In this document: positions 63,203-64,000 of the stretch, in pieces
Position numbering within the stretch: position 1 is the stretch's first letter
Layout of the letters: each line of letters starts with the position of its first letter
From: Clostridium neonatale
Lineage (GTDB): Bacteria > Bacillota > Clostridia > Clostridiales > Clostridiaceae
Reading direction: 5' to 3'
Length of the DNA: 64,000 bases
Assembly: GCF_001458595.1 (NCBI RefSeq)
Contig: NZ_LN890328.1
Location: 2,284,831-2,348,830, forward strand
Notes under the pieces: model-generated
The model's database searches: none
What the model saw: only the letters and a program-made list of their open reading frames with translations
Told to the model about the DNA's origin: nothing
Translations under genes and position numbers: made by a program

Positions 63203-64000
63203 GTGAGCGAAAATATTTTAGAACTAAAAAACCTTAACAAATCTTATGGTGAACAAAAAGTATTAGATAATTTATCTTTAAATATAAAAAAGAATGAATT
63301 TTTAACATTACTTGGACCAAGTGGATGTGGTAAAACAACTACCCTTAAAATAATTGCTGGATTTGAAAATGCAGATTCTGGAGAGCTAATATTTAAGAAC
63401 AATGATATTTCAACATTGCCTCCATACAAAAGAAAAGTGAATACTGTATTTCAAAAATATGCATTATTTCCTCATATGAATATATTTGATAATATTGCTT
63501 TCGGACTAAAGCTTAAGAAGCTTCCAAAAGATGAAATAAAAAATAAAGTAGAAGAAATGCTTTCTTTAGTTGCTCTAAAGGGATTTGAAAAAAGAAGTGT
63601 TGATTCATTAAGTGGTGGCCAACAGCAAAGAGTTGCTATAGCAAGAGCATTAATTAACAAACCTGAAATACTACTTCTTGATGAACCTCTAGGTGCATTG
63701 GATTTGAAGCTTAGAAAAGAAATGCAAATTGAATTAAAAAAAATTCAACAAGAAGTTGGAATAACATTTGTTTTTGTAACACATGATCAAGAAGAAGCTC
63801 TTACAATGTCAGATACTATTATAGTTATGAATAAAGGAATTATTCAACAAATGGGAACACCACAGGACATTTATAATGAACCTGCTAATGCTTTTGTTGC
63901 AGATTTTATTGGTGAAAGTAATATACTTAACGGAACTATGATAGATAATTTTAAAGTAGAATTTTGTAATAAAACTTTTGAATGTGTTGATGAAGGCTTT
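63203..64000 (+). CDS. potA: spermidine/putrescine ABC transporter ATPase, cut at the window end
   Basis: The ATP-binding subunit of a polyamine importer. It starts with a GTG at 63203 (AGAGGTG seven bases earlier), 22 bases after the regulator. Walker A GPSGCGKTT, signature LSGGQQQR, Walker B ILLLDEPLGALD and the switch His in FVTHDQEEALTMSD are complete. The start of the C-terminal TOBE domain is visible (FIGESNILNG). The stop codon lies beyond the window; potB, C and D should follow. Confidence 0.9.
   Translation, partial: MSENILELKNLNKSYGEQKVLDNLSLNIKKNEFLTLLGPSGCGKTTTLKIIAGFENADSGELIFKNNDISTLPPYKRKVNTVFQKYALFPHMNIFDNIAFGLKLKKLPKDEIKNKVEEMLSLVALKGFEKRSVDSLSGGQQQRVAIARALINKPEILLLDEPLGALDLKLRKEMQIELKKIQQEVGITFVFVTHDQEEALTMSDTIIVMNKGIIQQMGTPQDIYNEPANAFVADFIGESNILNGTMIDNFKVEFCNKTFECVDEGF

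Noticed and set aside
1..64000. CRISPR arrays
   Set aside because: No series of regularly spaced direct repeats was found by eye; the repeats noted are inverted or only paired.

Overview
The window looks like a chromosome segment of a solventogenic or saccharolytic Clostridium (C. beijerinckii / C. saccharobutylicum / C. butyricum group). The evidence is the very AT-rich DNA, strong GGAGG ribosome sites, a sporulation gene (yunB), a glnA-ANTAR-gltBD nitrogen cluster and a polA-coaE-lytic transglycosylase operon. The species is an inference from gene content, not a database match.

Layout. (1) Positions 1 to about 13,590 are the right-hand part of an integrated element, most likely a prophage, whose left end lies outside the window. 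A leftward early operon (11,120 down to about 734) carries a Rha-type regulator, several small zinc-ribbon and hypothetical proteins, an AbrB-like regulator, a Rad50-like ATPase, a RecT/Bet annealase, a sigma-like factor, an ERCC4-type nuclease and a primase-helicase. A GNAT acetyltransferase follows. The operon is divergent from a Cro/CI-type repressor at 11,288, and the switch region between them holds three related operator-like motifs. A large serine integrase (12,029-13,567) ends about 20 bp from the junction, where a substrate-binding lipoprotein gene is cut in two. (2) 14,200-29,000 is chromosomal housekeeping: topB, tspO, a heterodimeric ABC exporter, a Cof-type HAD phosphatase, tRNA-Leu, the polA operon, an M29 aminopeptidase and tRNA-Gln. 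(3) 29,100-30,230 holds a broken HD-domain gene and two inverted-repeat structures, one of them a 236-bp hairpin-like element. (4) 30,230-44,630 is carbon-nitrogen metabolism: icd, GOGAT (gltB, gltD), an ANTAR antiterminator, glutamine synthetase, amtB-glnK and aspartokinase. The glnA and amtB leaders each contain a terminator hairpin between a near-consensus promoter and the start codon, which suggests control by antitermination, plausibly through the ANTAR protein. (5) 44,657-46,197 is a complete IS3-family (IS150-like) element with a 3-bp target duplication, inserted in the loop of the aspartokinase terminator. (6) 46,275-64,000 holds dedA, a prepilin peptidase and PilT pair, a decayed phage replisome-organizer fragment, yebC, yigZ, a MocR regulator with a nucleotidyltransferase, hflX, hpt, yunB, a class A penicillin-binding protein, a sodium:alanine symporter, a PepSY-like membrane protein and the start of a polyamine-transport operon (XRE-cupin regulator plus potA, cut by the window end).

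The most interesting leads are the HflX N-terminal extension, which carries a complete JAMM metalloprotease motif; the leader terminators beside an ANTAR regulator; the prophage recombination module (RecT, zinc-hook ATPase and ERCC4 nuclease, with no recognisable RecE or lambda exonuclease); the sigma-like gene with an internal ribosome site; and the 236-bp hairpin element. I did not find a clear new defence system in this window, and no CRISPR array.
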